In this document: positions 46,973 through 56,300 of the stretch, piece by piece
Position numbering within the stretch: the stretch's first letter is position 1
How the letters are laid out: the number at the start of each line of letters is the position of its first letter
Assembly: GCF_009557615.1 (NCBI RefSeq)
Contig: NZ_CP045652.1
Coordinates: forward strand, 1,860,001 to 1,924,000
Length of the DNA stretch: 64,000 bases
Origin: Sphingobacteruim zhuxiongii
Lineage (GTDB): Bacteria > Bacteroidota > Bacteroidia > Sphingobacteriales > Sphingobacteriaceae
Reading direction: 5' to 3'
Notes under the pieces: generated by a model
What the model was told of the DNA's origin: nothing
The model's input: the letters and a program-made list of their open reading frames with translations, nothing else
The model's database searches: none
Position numbers and translations under genes: made by a program

Positions 46973-48346
46973 ATGTCATTTACGCATTCTCAAGATACTA
47001 TTGTTGCTTTAGCGACATCTCCAGGGGTTAATGGTGCCATTGCGGTTATTCGTTTATCGGGTCCGGAGGCTGTTTCAATTACGGATTCTGTTTTTAAGGG
47101 TAAAGATTTGAAGTCTCAGGCTTCGCATACTATTCACTTTGGGACGATTCGCGATGGCGATCAGGTTATTGATGAGGTTTTGGTATCCTTGTTTATTGCG
47201 CCTCATTCGTACACGAAGGAGAATGTGGTTGAGATTTCGACGCATAATTCTAAGTATATTATTGAGCGTGTGTTGACTTTGCTTATGAAAAAAGGAGCAA
47301 GGGCTGCCAAGGCGGGCGAGTTTACTTTGCGTGCTTTTCTGAATGGTGGTTTGGATCTTTCGCAGGCGGAAGCTGTTGCGGACTTAATTGCTTCGAACTC
47401 GGCAGCATCACATCAGATTGCTATGCAACAAATGCGTGGTGGTTTCTCCAATCAGCTTAAGCAATTACGTGAGGATTTGGTACATTTCGCTTCGCTAATT
47501 GAGCTTGAACTGGATTTTGCGGAAGAGGATGTAGAATTTGCCAATAGAGATCAACTGCGTCTGTTAATTGAGAAAATCTACCAGGTTATCTATCGTCTGA
47601 TTCAGTCATTTGAACAGGGGAATGTGCTTAAGAATGGTGTTCCTGTAGTGATTGCAGGTAAGCCAAATGTCGGTAAGTCGACTTTGTTAAATGCTTTGCT
47701 AAATGAGGAGCGTGCTATTGTTTCGGAGATTGCTGGAACAACACGCGATACCATTGAAGATGAGATCAATATTCATGGGGTTACTTTCCGTTTTATTGAT
47801 ACAGCAGGGATTCGCGAGACAGCCGATATTATTGAAGCAAAAGGGGTGGAGCGTACCATGGAGAAGATTAAACAAGCACGCTTGATAATCTATCTTTTTG
47901 ATCCTTTGCAAGACCATATTGCTTCTGTGCAGGAGCAAATTGCAGAAGTGGAGGCTTTGCAAATTCCATTTGTCACAATTATTAATAAAAGCGATCTGCT
48001 ATCGGACGCCCAACGTTCAGAATATGCAGCGCTAAACCCAATTTATATTTCCGCAAAAGAGCAAGTAGGAATCGAAGAGCTAAAAGATGAATTGCTCAAT
48101 CAAGTGAATCTTTCTCAGATTAATACCGATGATACCATTGTGACGAATATTCGTCACCTGGAGGCTTTGCAAAATACTAGAGAAGCGCTGGAGAAAGTTT
48201 TGTTTGGTATTGATAATCCGATTACATCGGATTTCTTGGCGATTGATATTCGTCAGGCATTACATCATTTGGGTGAGATTACTGGGACCGTTACTACGGA
48301 TGATTTGCTGGAGAATATATTTAGTAAGTTTTGTATCGGGAAGTAG
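46973..48346 (+). CDS. mnmE: tRNA uridine-5-carboxymethylaminomethyl modification GTPase
   Basis: A 457-residue potassium-activated GTPase that works with MnmG to modify the wobble uridine of certain tRNAs. The N-terminal folate-binding domain opens DTIVALATSPGVNGAIAVIRLSG. The inserted G domain has Walker A GKPNVGKST, switch motif TTRDTIEDE, DTAGIRET and NKSD. The C-terminal helical domain ends with the invariant FCIGK, whose Cys is essential in the family. The 3' end of mnmE is a known integration site for genomic islands in other phyla, and an integrase relic follows here. Confidence 0.97.
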   Translation: MSFTHSQDTIVALATSPGVNGAIAVIRLSGPEAVSITDSVFKGKDLKSQASHTIHFGTIRDGDQVIDEVLVSLFIAPHSYTKENVVEISTHNSKYIIERVLTLLMKKGARAAKAGEFTLRAFLNGGLDLSQAEAVADLIASNSAASHQIAMQQMRGGFSNQLKQLREDLVHFASLIELELDFAEEDVEFANRDQLRLLIEKIYQVIYRLIQSFEQGNVLKNGVPVVIAGKPNVGKSTLLNALLNEERAIVSEIAGTTRDTIEDEINIHGVTFRFIDTAGIRETADIIEAKGVERTMEKIKQARLIIYLFDPLQDHIASVQEQIAEVEALQIPFVTIINKSDLLSDAQRSEYAALNPIYISAKEQVGIEELKDELLNQVNLSQINTDDTIVTNIRHLEALQNTREALEKVLFGIDNPITSDFLAIDIRQALHHLGEITGTVTTDDLLENIFSKFCIGK

Positions 48347-48389
48347 TTGCGTAAAACTGAATAAAAGTAGATGTTAGTAGAATTATATA

Positions 48390-48424
48390 AAACCTTGGAA
48401 ATTAATTATTTTCAAGGTTTTTTG
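48390..48424 (+). terminator. Terminator after mnmE
   Basis: AAACCTTG (48390-48397) pairs with CAAGGTTT (48413-48420), with partial inner pairing. T run after. Confidence 0.8.
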
Positions 48425-48468
48425 TTTATGTTTGGTTATATTTGATTTAACCGATTTTTACAGGAGAT

Positions 48469-48501
48469 GTACGTGGTGTACGTCTCACGTACACCACGTA
48501 C
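48469..48501. repeat. Perfect 15-bp inverted repeat with 3-base centre
   Basis: GTACGTGGTGTACGT at 48469-48483, centre CTC, and ACGTACACCACGTAC at 48487-48501. There is no T run, so it is not a terminator. It lies between mnmE and the integrase relic. Confidence 0.93.
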
Positions 48502-48519
48502 AAACTTTAAATTACTAAT

Positions 48520-48966
48520 ATGGTGTCTTACAAAGTAACGGCTAGATAGCAAAAAAAATAAGTCAGGTTGCAACAGTTTGTATTTGGATATCTATCCCGC
48601 GATTTATGATGAAGTCAAGAAAAAGAAGACTAGGAGAAGATTTTTAGACTTACACATTTATGATTAACCTACTGATAAAAAGAAAGGAAACATAATAAAT
48701 TTACGATGATTAAGGCAAAGAAGCTTGAAAGTGAATTGCAAATGGATTGGTTGAGTGTGACTCTCGATATGCCTTTCATCAATGATAAGGAGATTGACTT
48801 CCTTGCTTATTATAAATCTATTGTAAGAAAAAGATATACTTCTAAAGGGAATTACGATAATTTGCTTTCGAGTTATAATTATTTTGAGCTTTTCTGTAAA
48901 GATAGTTATATGGTTTCTCAACTTACTGCTGTTTTTTGTCAAGATTTTAAAGATCTTCTAGATACT
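48520..48966 (+). pseudogene. Tyrosine-recombinase (phage-type integrase) relic
   Basis: The three frames together spell the first half of a Bacteroidota integrase. ATG at 48520 gives MVSYKVTAR, then a frame change near 48547. The arm-binding domain follows (SLYLDIYPAIYDEVKKKK, then TRRRFLDLHIYD), and then TAA at 48665-48667. A second frame change near 48704 leads into the core-binding domain (IKAKKLESELQMDWL; IDFLAYYKSIVRKRYTSKGN; YFELFCKDSYMVSQLTAVFC), which stops at the IS end near 48966. The catalytic domain with its R-H-R-Y residues is absent on the other side of the IS. It is therefore a dead gene with at least two frameshifts, one nonsense codon and a truncation. The last 27 bases of the open frame (to 48993) are IS sequence. 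Confidence 0.85.
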
Positions 48967-49012
48967 GTAGCCTTACCCTTTTTCAAACAGTGAATAAATA
49001 TAAAAACGCGTA

Positions 49013-49843
49013 TTAAGAAACCAATTGTTCTTCAGCGTATAACCATGGGCTTAATCCATTTAAAGCTTTGTGAGGATGATTACTATTGTAATCAATCTGC
49101 CATTCATAGGCCAGTGCATTTACGTGGCTGATTGATTCAAATAAATAAGCGTCTAACACATCTTCTCTGAATGTACGATTGAAGCGCTCAATATAAGCAT
49201 TTTGAGCAGGCTTGCCAGGTTGGATATATTGTATTACTATTCCATGATCGCTACAAAAATCTTTGAAAACTTTAGCTATAAATTCTGGTCCATTATCTGT
49301 TCTGATACGCTTTGGTTTTGCTCTGTGTAACAGTAATTCTTGTATTTTTTGCACCAACCTTGTTGCAGGAATAGAATAATATGCTTCGTTAAGTAAGGCT
49401 TCTCGATTATAATCATCAATAATATTGATAACTCTAAACCTTCTCCCATTAGCTAGAGAATCGCTCATGAAATCGATCGACCAGGTGTCAATAATGGAAC
49501 CTGGAACAAATAATCGTTCTTTGATTCTAGCTGGTAGGCGTCGTTTCCGCTTCACTCTAAGCTTTAAATTAATATTACGATATACACGAAGCACTCTTTT
49601 TCGATTCCATAGAAGACCCTCCATTCGGATCTTACCAAAGTAAGTTTCAAATCCTCGTGTAGGATATTTCGTTGAGAGATCCATCAGTTTATCAATAATG
49701 ATCTGGTCATCTTTTTTATGAGCATAGTAGTACATACTACGACTCATGCAAACAATTTTGCAGGCTCTATGAATACTGATCCCTTCCGCTTCAATTACAC
49801 CTTCAATCAGCTCTTTACGTTCACAGAGCTTTAAAGCATTTTT
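49013..49843 (-). CDS. IS3-family transposase OrfB (DDE integrase domain), made by frameshift from OrfA
   Basis: From an internal ATG at 49747 it reads 244 residues. The frame stays open upstream to the A6 tract at 49839-49844 at the end of orfA (ALKLCERKELIEGVIEAEGISIHRACKIVC), as expected for an OrfAB fusion made by -1 slippage. The rve catalytic core is intact: Asp in IDTWSIDFMSD, Asp in RIRTDNGPEF, and Glu in AYIERFNRTFRED. The domain HTH_21 precedes it (KYPTRGFETYFGKIRMEG). The element looks potentially active. It sits antisense to the integrase relic it interrupts. Confidence 0.9.
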   Translation of the reverse strand, partial: KNALKLCERKELIEGVIEAEGISIHRACKIVCMSRSMYYYAHKKDDQIIIDKLMDLSTKYPTRGFETYFGKIRMEGLLWNRKRVLRVYRNINLKLRVKRKRRLPARIKERLFVPGSIIDTWSIDFMSDSLANGRRFRVINIIDDYNREALLNEAYYSIPATRLVQKIQELLLHRAKPKRIRTDNGPEFIAKVFKDFCSDHGIVIQYIQPGKPAQNAYIERFNRTFREDVLDAYLFESISHVNALAYEWQIDYNSNHPHKALNGLSPWLYAEEQLVS

Positions 49844-50097
49844 TCAATGATGTCTTTTAAAATACGATGATCCAAGCTCAAATCAGCAAACATTCGCTTT
49901 AAACGGCTATTTTCTTCTTGTAATGCTTTCAACTCTTTCAAATGCTGGGCATCCATACCGCCATACTTTTGCCTCCATTGATAGAAAGTGGATGATGTAA
50001 TACCATGTTCCCGACAAATGTCGCGTGTCGATTTACCGGATTCATATTCCTTTAGAATACTGACAATCTGATGCTCTGAAAATTTGCTCTTCTTCAT
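49831..50097 (-). CDS. IS3-family transposase OrfA
   Basis: An 88-residue HTH_Tnp_1 protein starting MKKSKFSEHQIVSILKEYES (ATG at 50097; a TTG four codons earlier is possible). The helix-turn-helix STRDICREHGITSSTFYQWRQKYGG is followed by a leucine-zipper-like helix (LKELKALQEENSRLKRMFADL). It is of the IS407/IS511 type. It ends in the slippery A6 tract that overlaps orfB. Confidence 0.92.
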   Translation of the reverse strand: MKKSKFSEHQIVSILKEYESGKSTRDICREHGITSSTFYQWRQKYGGMDAQHLKELKALQEENSRLKRMFADLSLDHRILKDIIEKML

Positions 50098-50154
50098 AAT
50101 GTCTAACAAACTAATTTAACATTTTTAATTGGTCTGAAAAACGGGGAAGTCTAC

Positions 50155-50323
50155 CCTAATCAAGATATATTTTATTTCTTAGAATTGATAATATTGAATC
50201 TGCAAATTTAGTGGATCACTCTTTTAGGAGGTAAACGGTCGATATGCGTCTAGCAATGGGGGAGAGGAAAGTCGTGGGTTGACGCGCATAAACTACGGGG
50301 CTGTTAATTAAATTAAAAAACAC
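50155..50323. other. Flank between IS right end and the cold-shock promoter
   Basis: No gene or integrase 3' half was found by reading all frames here. The other end of the former mobile element is lost or outside recognition. Confidence 0.4.
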
Positions 50324-50353
50324 TTTGATTTCCAATTAATTATTCTATCTTTG
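50324..50353 (+). promoter_or_regulatory. Promoter of the cold-shock gene, giving a long leader
   Basis: TTTG at 50324-50327 and TATCTTTG at 50346-50353, with an 18-base spacer, match the Bacteroidota consensus. Transcription from just after this would leave a 5' leader of roughly 235 bases, which is characteristic of cold-shock mRNAs. Confidence 0.55.
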
Positions 50354-50595
50354 TTTTATAATCAGGCTATGCCTATGCTTTCTGAAACAGATCAGTTTAC
50401 TCATCCTTTTTAGTTTCGCAAATTCTAGCTATGTATTTGTTATCAATTAGCGATGCTGAAACTATCGGATTTTGTTTCCTTCAACTTCCTTTAATATCAT
50501 CATCTTTTGTTAGCGAATCGATTATCTAAGACATTTATGTCGTAGTAGGACTGGCTTAACCGCCTTAACATTTTATTCATTAAAAAAAAATTACA

Positions 50596-50787
50596 ATGCA
50601 AGAAGGAACAGTAAAATTCTTTAACAACACCAAAGGATTTGGATTTATCACACCTAATGATGGTAGCGCGGATATCTTCGTTCACACGACAGGTCTTAGA
50701 GATAACATTAGAGAGAACGATAAAGTAACCTACGATGTAGAGCGTACTCCAAAAGGATTATCTGCTACAAACGTACGTGTCGCTTAA
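50596..50787 (+). CDS. Cold-shock domain protein (CspA family)
   Basis: A 63-residue single-strand nucleic-acid-binding beta barrel. RNP1 is KGFGFITP and RNP2 is DIFVHTTGL; the length and KFFNNTKGFGF start are standard. It binds mRNA and melts secondary structure at low temperature or in growth changes. It has a long leader and its own terminator at 50811-50844. Confidence 0.97.
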   Translation: MQEGTVKFFNNTKGFGFITPNDGSADIFVHTTGLRDNIRENDKVTYDVERTPKGLSATNVRVA

Positions 50788-50810
50788 GATACTTGTAAGT
50801 TTGTTATTAG

Positions 50811-50844
50811 AATGTGGTTATGCAAAACATCAACCACATTTTTG
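50811..50844 (+). terminator. Terminator after the cold-shock gene
   Basis: AATGTGGTT (50811-50819) and AACCACATT (50832-50840), followed by T run. Confidence 0.85.
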
Positions 50845-50964
50845 TTTATTACGTAATATCGGAGTTTAAAGTTCAATTTACTCCTTGTAAGTTTTGTTAA
50901 ATCAATTTCATCAGCGATGATGATTCCGATATTATTTAAATGTGAGGTCTAGGCGATTTATTTC

Positions 50965-51171
50965 CTAGGCCTTATTTTTTGTAGCTTCATGAAATTGAAG
51001 CAGACGCTGGTAGGCAGGACACTTCTCTATCTCTTTTGGCCAGCGCTCGCACTCCGCAAATTGAATCGTCAGGAATTTCTTTACATCCGATACAATCGAG
51101 GATGAATTAATTTGTACCGATTCTGGATGGGTTTGATTCAATAAGGCACTCTGTAGTTCTGCAATAGTCAT
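50965..51171 (-). CDS. Short conserved protein (DUF6965-like)
   Basis: A 68-residue cytosolic protein (MTIAELQSALLNQTHPESVQ, then IVSDVKKFLTIQFAECERWP and CPAYQRLLQFHE). The pattern of a polar N-terminus, DVxxFL and a final YxRLL matches the DUF6965 group as I recall it. No function is known. Its stop lies in a hairpin (GGTCTAGG/CCTAGGCC near 50946-50972). Confidence 0.65.
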   Translation of the reverse strand: MTIAELQSALLNQTHPESVQINSSSIVSDVKKFLTIQFAECERWPKEIEKCPAYQRLLQFHEATKNKA

Positions 51172-51553
51172 AGCGCGAAGGTACTTAAAAATTGAGTGCA
51201 GCGATGCAGTTTTCTTATGCTATTTTAATTAAAGGCGGTCACAAAAATACTGCTAAAGCCAGTAATCAGCGAGGCCAATAATTTTTTAATAAAAGGAAGC
51301 ATGATTTACCGTGGTTTAATTAGAAGATGAAATTTTACTAGATTTTCCATAACAGAACCGCTTATGTTGATGGGATTAAGGAGTATTTTCTTGTTCAATT
51401 AGAAGGTTCAAATTTGACGATAGCAGCGTGATTTCTAAGTTTGACAGGATTAATTTTGCTTATTTTTTGAAAATATTTAATAATTTGATAATATTGGAAT
51501 AACTAGTTATACAAAAAAACATACCAATTTAGCTTCCGATACCTACTTTTACT
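51172..51553. other. Intergenic region upstream of the SUS-like locus
   Basis: 382 AT-rich bases with no gene recognised. It must carry the promoter of the sigma gene, but no TTTG / TAnnTTTG pair with good spacing was found. Confidence 0.45.
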
Positions 51554-52108
51554 TTGAAAGACTCGAAATTATCCTTGGAATTGGTTCTCCCAGCTTTTAA
51601 TCGGGGCGATGAACATGCTTTTAAGTGCATTTATAAGGCATGTTGGCCTCAAGTATTTTCGGAGGCATATTCCCGCTTGAAAAACAAAGAAGATGCTGAA
51701 AACATTACCCAAGATGTTTTTACTAGCTTGTGGGAGCAAAGGGGCGAGATTGAGATTCATAATATCGATGCCTATCTGTTTACACTCTGCAAGCATAAGA
51801 CCCTGAACTTTATTTTGAAGAAAAGACCCGCTTTATTGGATGTTTTTAAAACCGAGATCCCTTCAGAAAATTCGCCCGTCTATCAGCTTCTTTTTAAAGA
51901 AGCACAGGGGCAGTTGAATTCCAAGATTGGTAAATTACCTCGACAACAGCGTGCTATCATCCAATTGCGCTATATGGAAAACCGCTCTACCGTTGAAATT
52001 GCCGACGAACTGGGCCTCTCTGTCAAAACTGTGCGTAACCACTTAGGACGTGCATTAAGCACCCTTAGAAACCTCTTCAAAATTTTTCTTATTTTTTTTA
52101 TTTCTTAA
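51554..52108 (+). CDS. ECF sigma factor of the SUS-like locus
   Basis: A 184-residue sigma of the Bacteroidota SusC-linked ECF type, starting at TTG (51554) since no ATG is near. Region 2 is at about 14-80 (AFKCIYKACWPQVFSEAYSRLKNKEDAENITQDVFTSLWEQRG). Region 4 is at about 125-172 (NRSTVEIADELGLSVKTVRNHLGRAL). It is followed by a FecR gene, so it should be freed by a TonB-receptor signal and then switch on the downstream glycan genes. The last residues are hydrophobic (FKIFLIFFIS), which is normal in this group. Confidence 0.93.
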   Translation: MKDSKLSLELVLPAFNRGDEHAFKCIYKACWPQVFSEAYSRLKNKEDAENITQDVFTSLWEQRGEIEIHNIDAYLFTLCKHKTLNFILKKRPALLDVFKTEIPSENSPVYQLLFKEAQGQLNSKIGKLPRQQRAIIQLRYMENRSTVEIADELGLSVKTVRNHLGRALSTLRNLFKIFLIFFIS

Positions 52109-52187
52109 CTGGGCTTTCTGCCCATCTATCTGTCTTATCTCTAGAACTGCCTTAATCTAGCAAGGCCAGGTCACTTTATTATACCTT

Positions 52188-53267
52188 ATGAAAAACGTAC
52201 TGCTTAGTTTAATCGCTAAATATTTAAAGGGGAGCGCGAATGCCGAGGAAAAAAAGATCCTTGATCAGCATTACGATCAATTGGCTTCGGATAAATTTCA
52301 GCTCGAGGATTTTAGCGAAGAAGAGCAAGCTGACATGGAGGCGCGTATGTTTACCCAGATTCAACAGGGCATGCAGAAGTCGACAATCAAGAAAATCAAG
52401 CCGAATTATTTAAAGTGGGCAGCGATCTTCTTACTTCCTTTGCTCTTCGGCCTTCTCTATTATGCGCAACAGCGGAAACCATCCGATGCGAGTTTACTGC
52501 TCAGCAAGCCGGGAGCGATGTCGGCAAACTTGATTAGCTCATCCGGGAAGACTTATTCGTTAAGCTCGGCGGAAGATTTAATCAAGCTGCAGGCAGCTGG
52601 ATTATACCAGGAGGTGGATGCGGCAGAACAAGCGACGGTCATCCATGAAATCAATACGCCCAAGGGTGCTTTCTACCAATTGATACTTCCGGATTCCAGT
52701 AAAGTTTGGTTGAACGCAGCAAGTAGCATACGCTTTCCATCTCGATTTGAGGCGGATAAACGTGAAGTCCTCCTAACCGGGGAGGCTTACTTCGAGATTA
52801 AACACAATTCGAAGTCTCCATTCTATGTAAAGAGTGCGCACCAGACGACTCGAGTATTGGGAACCAAATTCAATATAAACGCCTACGCGGATCAGCAGGA
52901 AGATGAGGTGACCCTCATTGAGGGAAGCGTGGAAGCCAGTTCGACAAGTCTGCAGAAAGTCTTAATGAAACCGGGCTATAAAGCGCGGATAGGCGATAAG
53001 ATACAGTATCAGCAAGTAGATCATGCAGGGGACTACGCGGCATGGCGATCGGGAGATTTCTATTTCGATAACTACTCGCTCGAGCAGGTCTTACAAATGT
53101 TAGGGCGCTGGTATAATTTGGAAGTAGATACCCGTTCCATTCCCAGCAACAGAATCAATGGTTTGATACCACGGAACCTTCTCTTGAGAGACGTTCTCGC
53201 CTTGATTGAGACTACTTCAGGCATTCAGATCTCCGTCGTGGAAGGAAAGTTAAAAGTCCTACGTTAA
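52188..53267 (+). CDS. FecR-type anti-sigma factor
   Basis: A 359-residue inner-membrane regulator. An N-terminal cytosolic part (about 1-73) binds the sigma factor. One transmembrane helix follows (about 76-95, AAIFLLPLLFGLLYYA). Then the FecR periplasmic domain lies at about 154-255 (NTPKGAFYQLILPDSSKVWLNAASSIRFPSRF...). The C-terminal STN-like DUF4974 domain (about 285-357, YFDNYSLEQVLQMLGRWYNLEV) contacts the SusC STN domain. It lies between the sigma gene and susC-like gene, the classic trans-envelope switch. Confidence 0.94.
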   Translation: MKNVLLSLIAKYLKGSANAEEKKILDQHYDQLASDKFQLEDFSEEEQADMEARMFTQIQQGMQKSTIKKIKPNYLKWAAIFLLPLLFGLLYYAQQRKPSDASLLLSKPGAMSANLISSSGKTYSLSSAEDLIKLQAAGLYQEVDAAEQATVIHEINTPKGAFYQLILPDSSKVWLNAASSIRFPSRFEADKREVLLTGEAYFEIKHNSKSPFYVKSAHQTTRVLGTKFNINAYADQQEDEVTLIEGSVEASSTSLQKVLMKPGYKARIGDKIQYQQVDHAGDYAAWRSGDFYFDNYSLEQVLQMLGRWYNLEVDTRSIPSNRINGLIPRNLLLRDVLALIETTSGIQISVVEGKLKVLR

Positions 53268-53314
53268 TCGCAATCTAATTTTAAAACAAAACAAACAAAT
53301 CAATAACGCCAAAA

Positions 53315-56300
53315 ATGAAATTTTTAAAAATCAAAAAGCTCAACTTCTTGCTTTTCGCGGGTATGGGTTTTCTAAGTTTCCATTTGCCGGCACGGGCTGA
53401 ATCTGTTCAAAAGATTAGCCTCGATGTGCGCAATGAGAAATTAGTCGACGTTTTTAAGCAGATCAAGAAGCAGAGCAATGTTTCTTATCTGTTTGACGGC
53501 AAATTCAGTCCCCAAGCGAACGCCATTACGCTTAAAGCGAATGGAATGGAGTTGAAAGAGCTATTGCCCTTAATCTTCCACAATCAACCTTTCGATTATA
53601 GTTATGACAAAGGGGTGATTGTCGTTAAAGAAAAGAAAATCGCTGAGAAAGCGACAGCAGCTTCTGCTCGCGTTCAACAATTTGTATCCGGCTTCGTTGT
53701 CAGCGAAACAGGGGAACCATTGCCTGGTGCGACCGTGCAGGCAGTGGATGGCTCGAGATCCGTACAGACGGATGCCAAGGGTTATTTTAACTTGCCAACT
53801 ACCGCAGACCCGCTCAGTGTTCGTATTAGTTTTACAGGTTATGAAACCAAAACGATTAATTTAAAACAACAAGAAGCGCCACGTATTATTCTGAATGCAC
53901 GACAAAATGTATTGGATGAAACAGTCGTTGTCGGCTATGGGGTGCAAAAGAAAGCTTTGGTAACAAGTGCTGTTGGAAGTTTGAAAATTGATGATTCTAA
54001 TATGCGTCAGGTCGCAAGTCCAACGCGCTTATTGGAAGGACGTATTGCGGGGGTAAATGTGTCTTTAGGTTCGGGTAATCTAGCCTCTGGCGAGCGGATT
54101 TCAATTCGCGGAACCTCGTCCATTAGTGCTGGAAATAATCCTTTATACGTAGTTGATGGGGTGCCTATCAACACCTCGGATATGTCTCTATTCTCTTTCG
54201 GAGAGAATTATAGCCCCTTGGCAGCCTTTAATCATGCGGATATTGAGTCCATTGAAATATTGAAAGATGCCGCATCGGCAGCAATATATGGATCAAGAGC
54301 AAGTAATGGGGTGGTATTGATTACGACAAAATCCGGTAAAGCAGGTCGAAATGATGTGCGCTTAAATATTACAACTGGATTTAGCGAATTCGCTAATCCA
54401 AATAAAATTAAAGTATCGAATTCTGAACAATATATATCGAGCTATAATGCCGGTGCAGATAATTACAATAACCAATATGGTTTAGTGGTTGGGCAAGCGG
54501 ATTATAAAGTACGTATATCAAATCCTTATGAAGGACTACCAGATACCGATTGGTTAGGGCTTATTGTGCAAAAAGGGTACTTCCAGAATTATGATGCTTC
54601 ATTCTCAGGCGGAAATACCAAGACGAACTACTATTTCGGATTAGGTTTAACGGATCAAGCGGGTGTAATTAAAAACAACGCTATTCGCAAATACAATTTG
54701 AATTCAAAGATCAGCCACAAGTTCAGCGACTGGTTGGAAATTGGAGCCAACAACATGGGTAACTTTATCAAGAATAACCAAGTTCCGGGAGCCAATTTAG
54801 GATCGACGATTATTGCGCGTGCCATTGAGCAACGCCCTTTTGATAGACCGTTTAAACCCAACGGAGGGTATTATGTGGGGGGAACAGATGAATTAACACG
54901 TCATAATCCTCTACAGATTTTAAATGAGCAAGATGCTTATGTCGATAATTACCGCTATTTGGGTACTTATTACGGACAAGCGAATTTCTTGGATCACTTC
55001 TCCTTCCGTACCTCATTCTCCGCAGATATAGGCTATACTTATGACTATACCTATTATAACGATAAACACCCATATGGAACTGGGGTAGGACGTTTGGTAG
55101 ATTATAACCGTTTGATTCAAAACTTAGTTTTTGACAACGTTATTAATTACAATAATAAATTTGGCGATTTAACGGTATCGGCGATGTTAGGACATTCCTT
55201 TCAAAAGCAAATGTCTCGATCCTCAATGATTGATGGACGTGGATTTCCGACGCCATCGATGCAAGTAATTTCTGTAGCATCGGATATTTTTGATGCCAGC
55301 GGATCAATTGGTGAGTATGCATTGGAGTCTTATTTTGGTCGCGGTACGTTCTCGTATCAAGATAAATACCTGATGACGGCGACCTTGCGTGCAGATGGTT
55401 CTTCAAAGTTTCATCGGGATAATCGCTGGGGGTATTTTCCATCGATCTCGTTCGGATGGAATGTATCTCGTGAGGAATTTATGGGCGAGAACAGCAATGA
55501 CTTGAAAATCCGTGCAAGTTATGGTATTACCGGTAATCAGGAAGGAATCGGACAGTATGCTTACCAAGCCTTAATGTCCGGTGGACAGAACTACGGTAAT
55601 ATTTCAGGGATTTCGGTTTCCTCCTTCGGAAATAAGGATCTGCGTTGGGAAAAAGCAAATCAGTATGATGCCGGTTTTGACGTGTCTTTCTTCAAGAAAC
55701 GATTGAATATTTCCTTTGATGCGTACTATAAAAAGACTTTCGACTTATTGTACAGCATGCCAATTCATGCGACAACAGGGATGACTAGCATTGTTAGTAA
55801 TATAGGAACCATGGAGAATAAAGGATTGGAGCTAAGCATCAATACCAACGTACCTTTGGGACCAGTAAGTTGGAAATCAGACTTTAATATCGCACATAAT
55901 AGAAATAAGATCCTTTCACTATTGGATGATGAACTACCAATTGCAATCGGCGATAACCGCGCTTTACAAGTAGGTAAAAGTATTGGTGCGTTCTACCTGT
56001 TTGATTCAGATGGATTATATCAATACGACGGAGAAGTTCCTCAGGAGCAGTTTGATTTAGGATACCGAGCTGGCGACGTGCGTTGGAGAGATGTAGACGG
56101 TAATAATATTATCAATGACAATGATCGTCTGGTTATTGGAGATTCAAACCCTAAGTTTACAGGCGGCTGGAATAACAGTTTTTCTTACAAAGGATTTCAG
56201 TTGGATGTGATGTTTACGTTTATGTACGGAACAGATGTTTATGCGCAATGGAAATCAACGGGAATGGCGAACTTAGGTTCTAATTATGCAAAGGACTTAA

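Larger units (their letters stand above)
48967..50154 (-). mobile_element. IS3-family insertion sequence
   Basis: About 1.19 kb containing orfA and orfB on the minus strand. Ends are imperfect inverted repeats: left GTAGCCTTACCC-TTTTTCA (from 48967) against right GTAGACTTCCCCGTTTTTCA (inward from 50154). No clear 3-4 bp target duplication was found, so exact ends may be off by a base or two. The right end could be 50155. Confidence 0.85.

Noticed and set aside
48330-50323. Second copy of the mnmE 3' end as attR
   Set aside because: Reading the downstream sequence gave no repeat of the last 18 bases of mnmE within this window.
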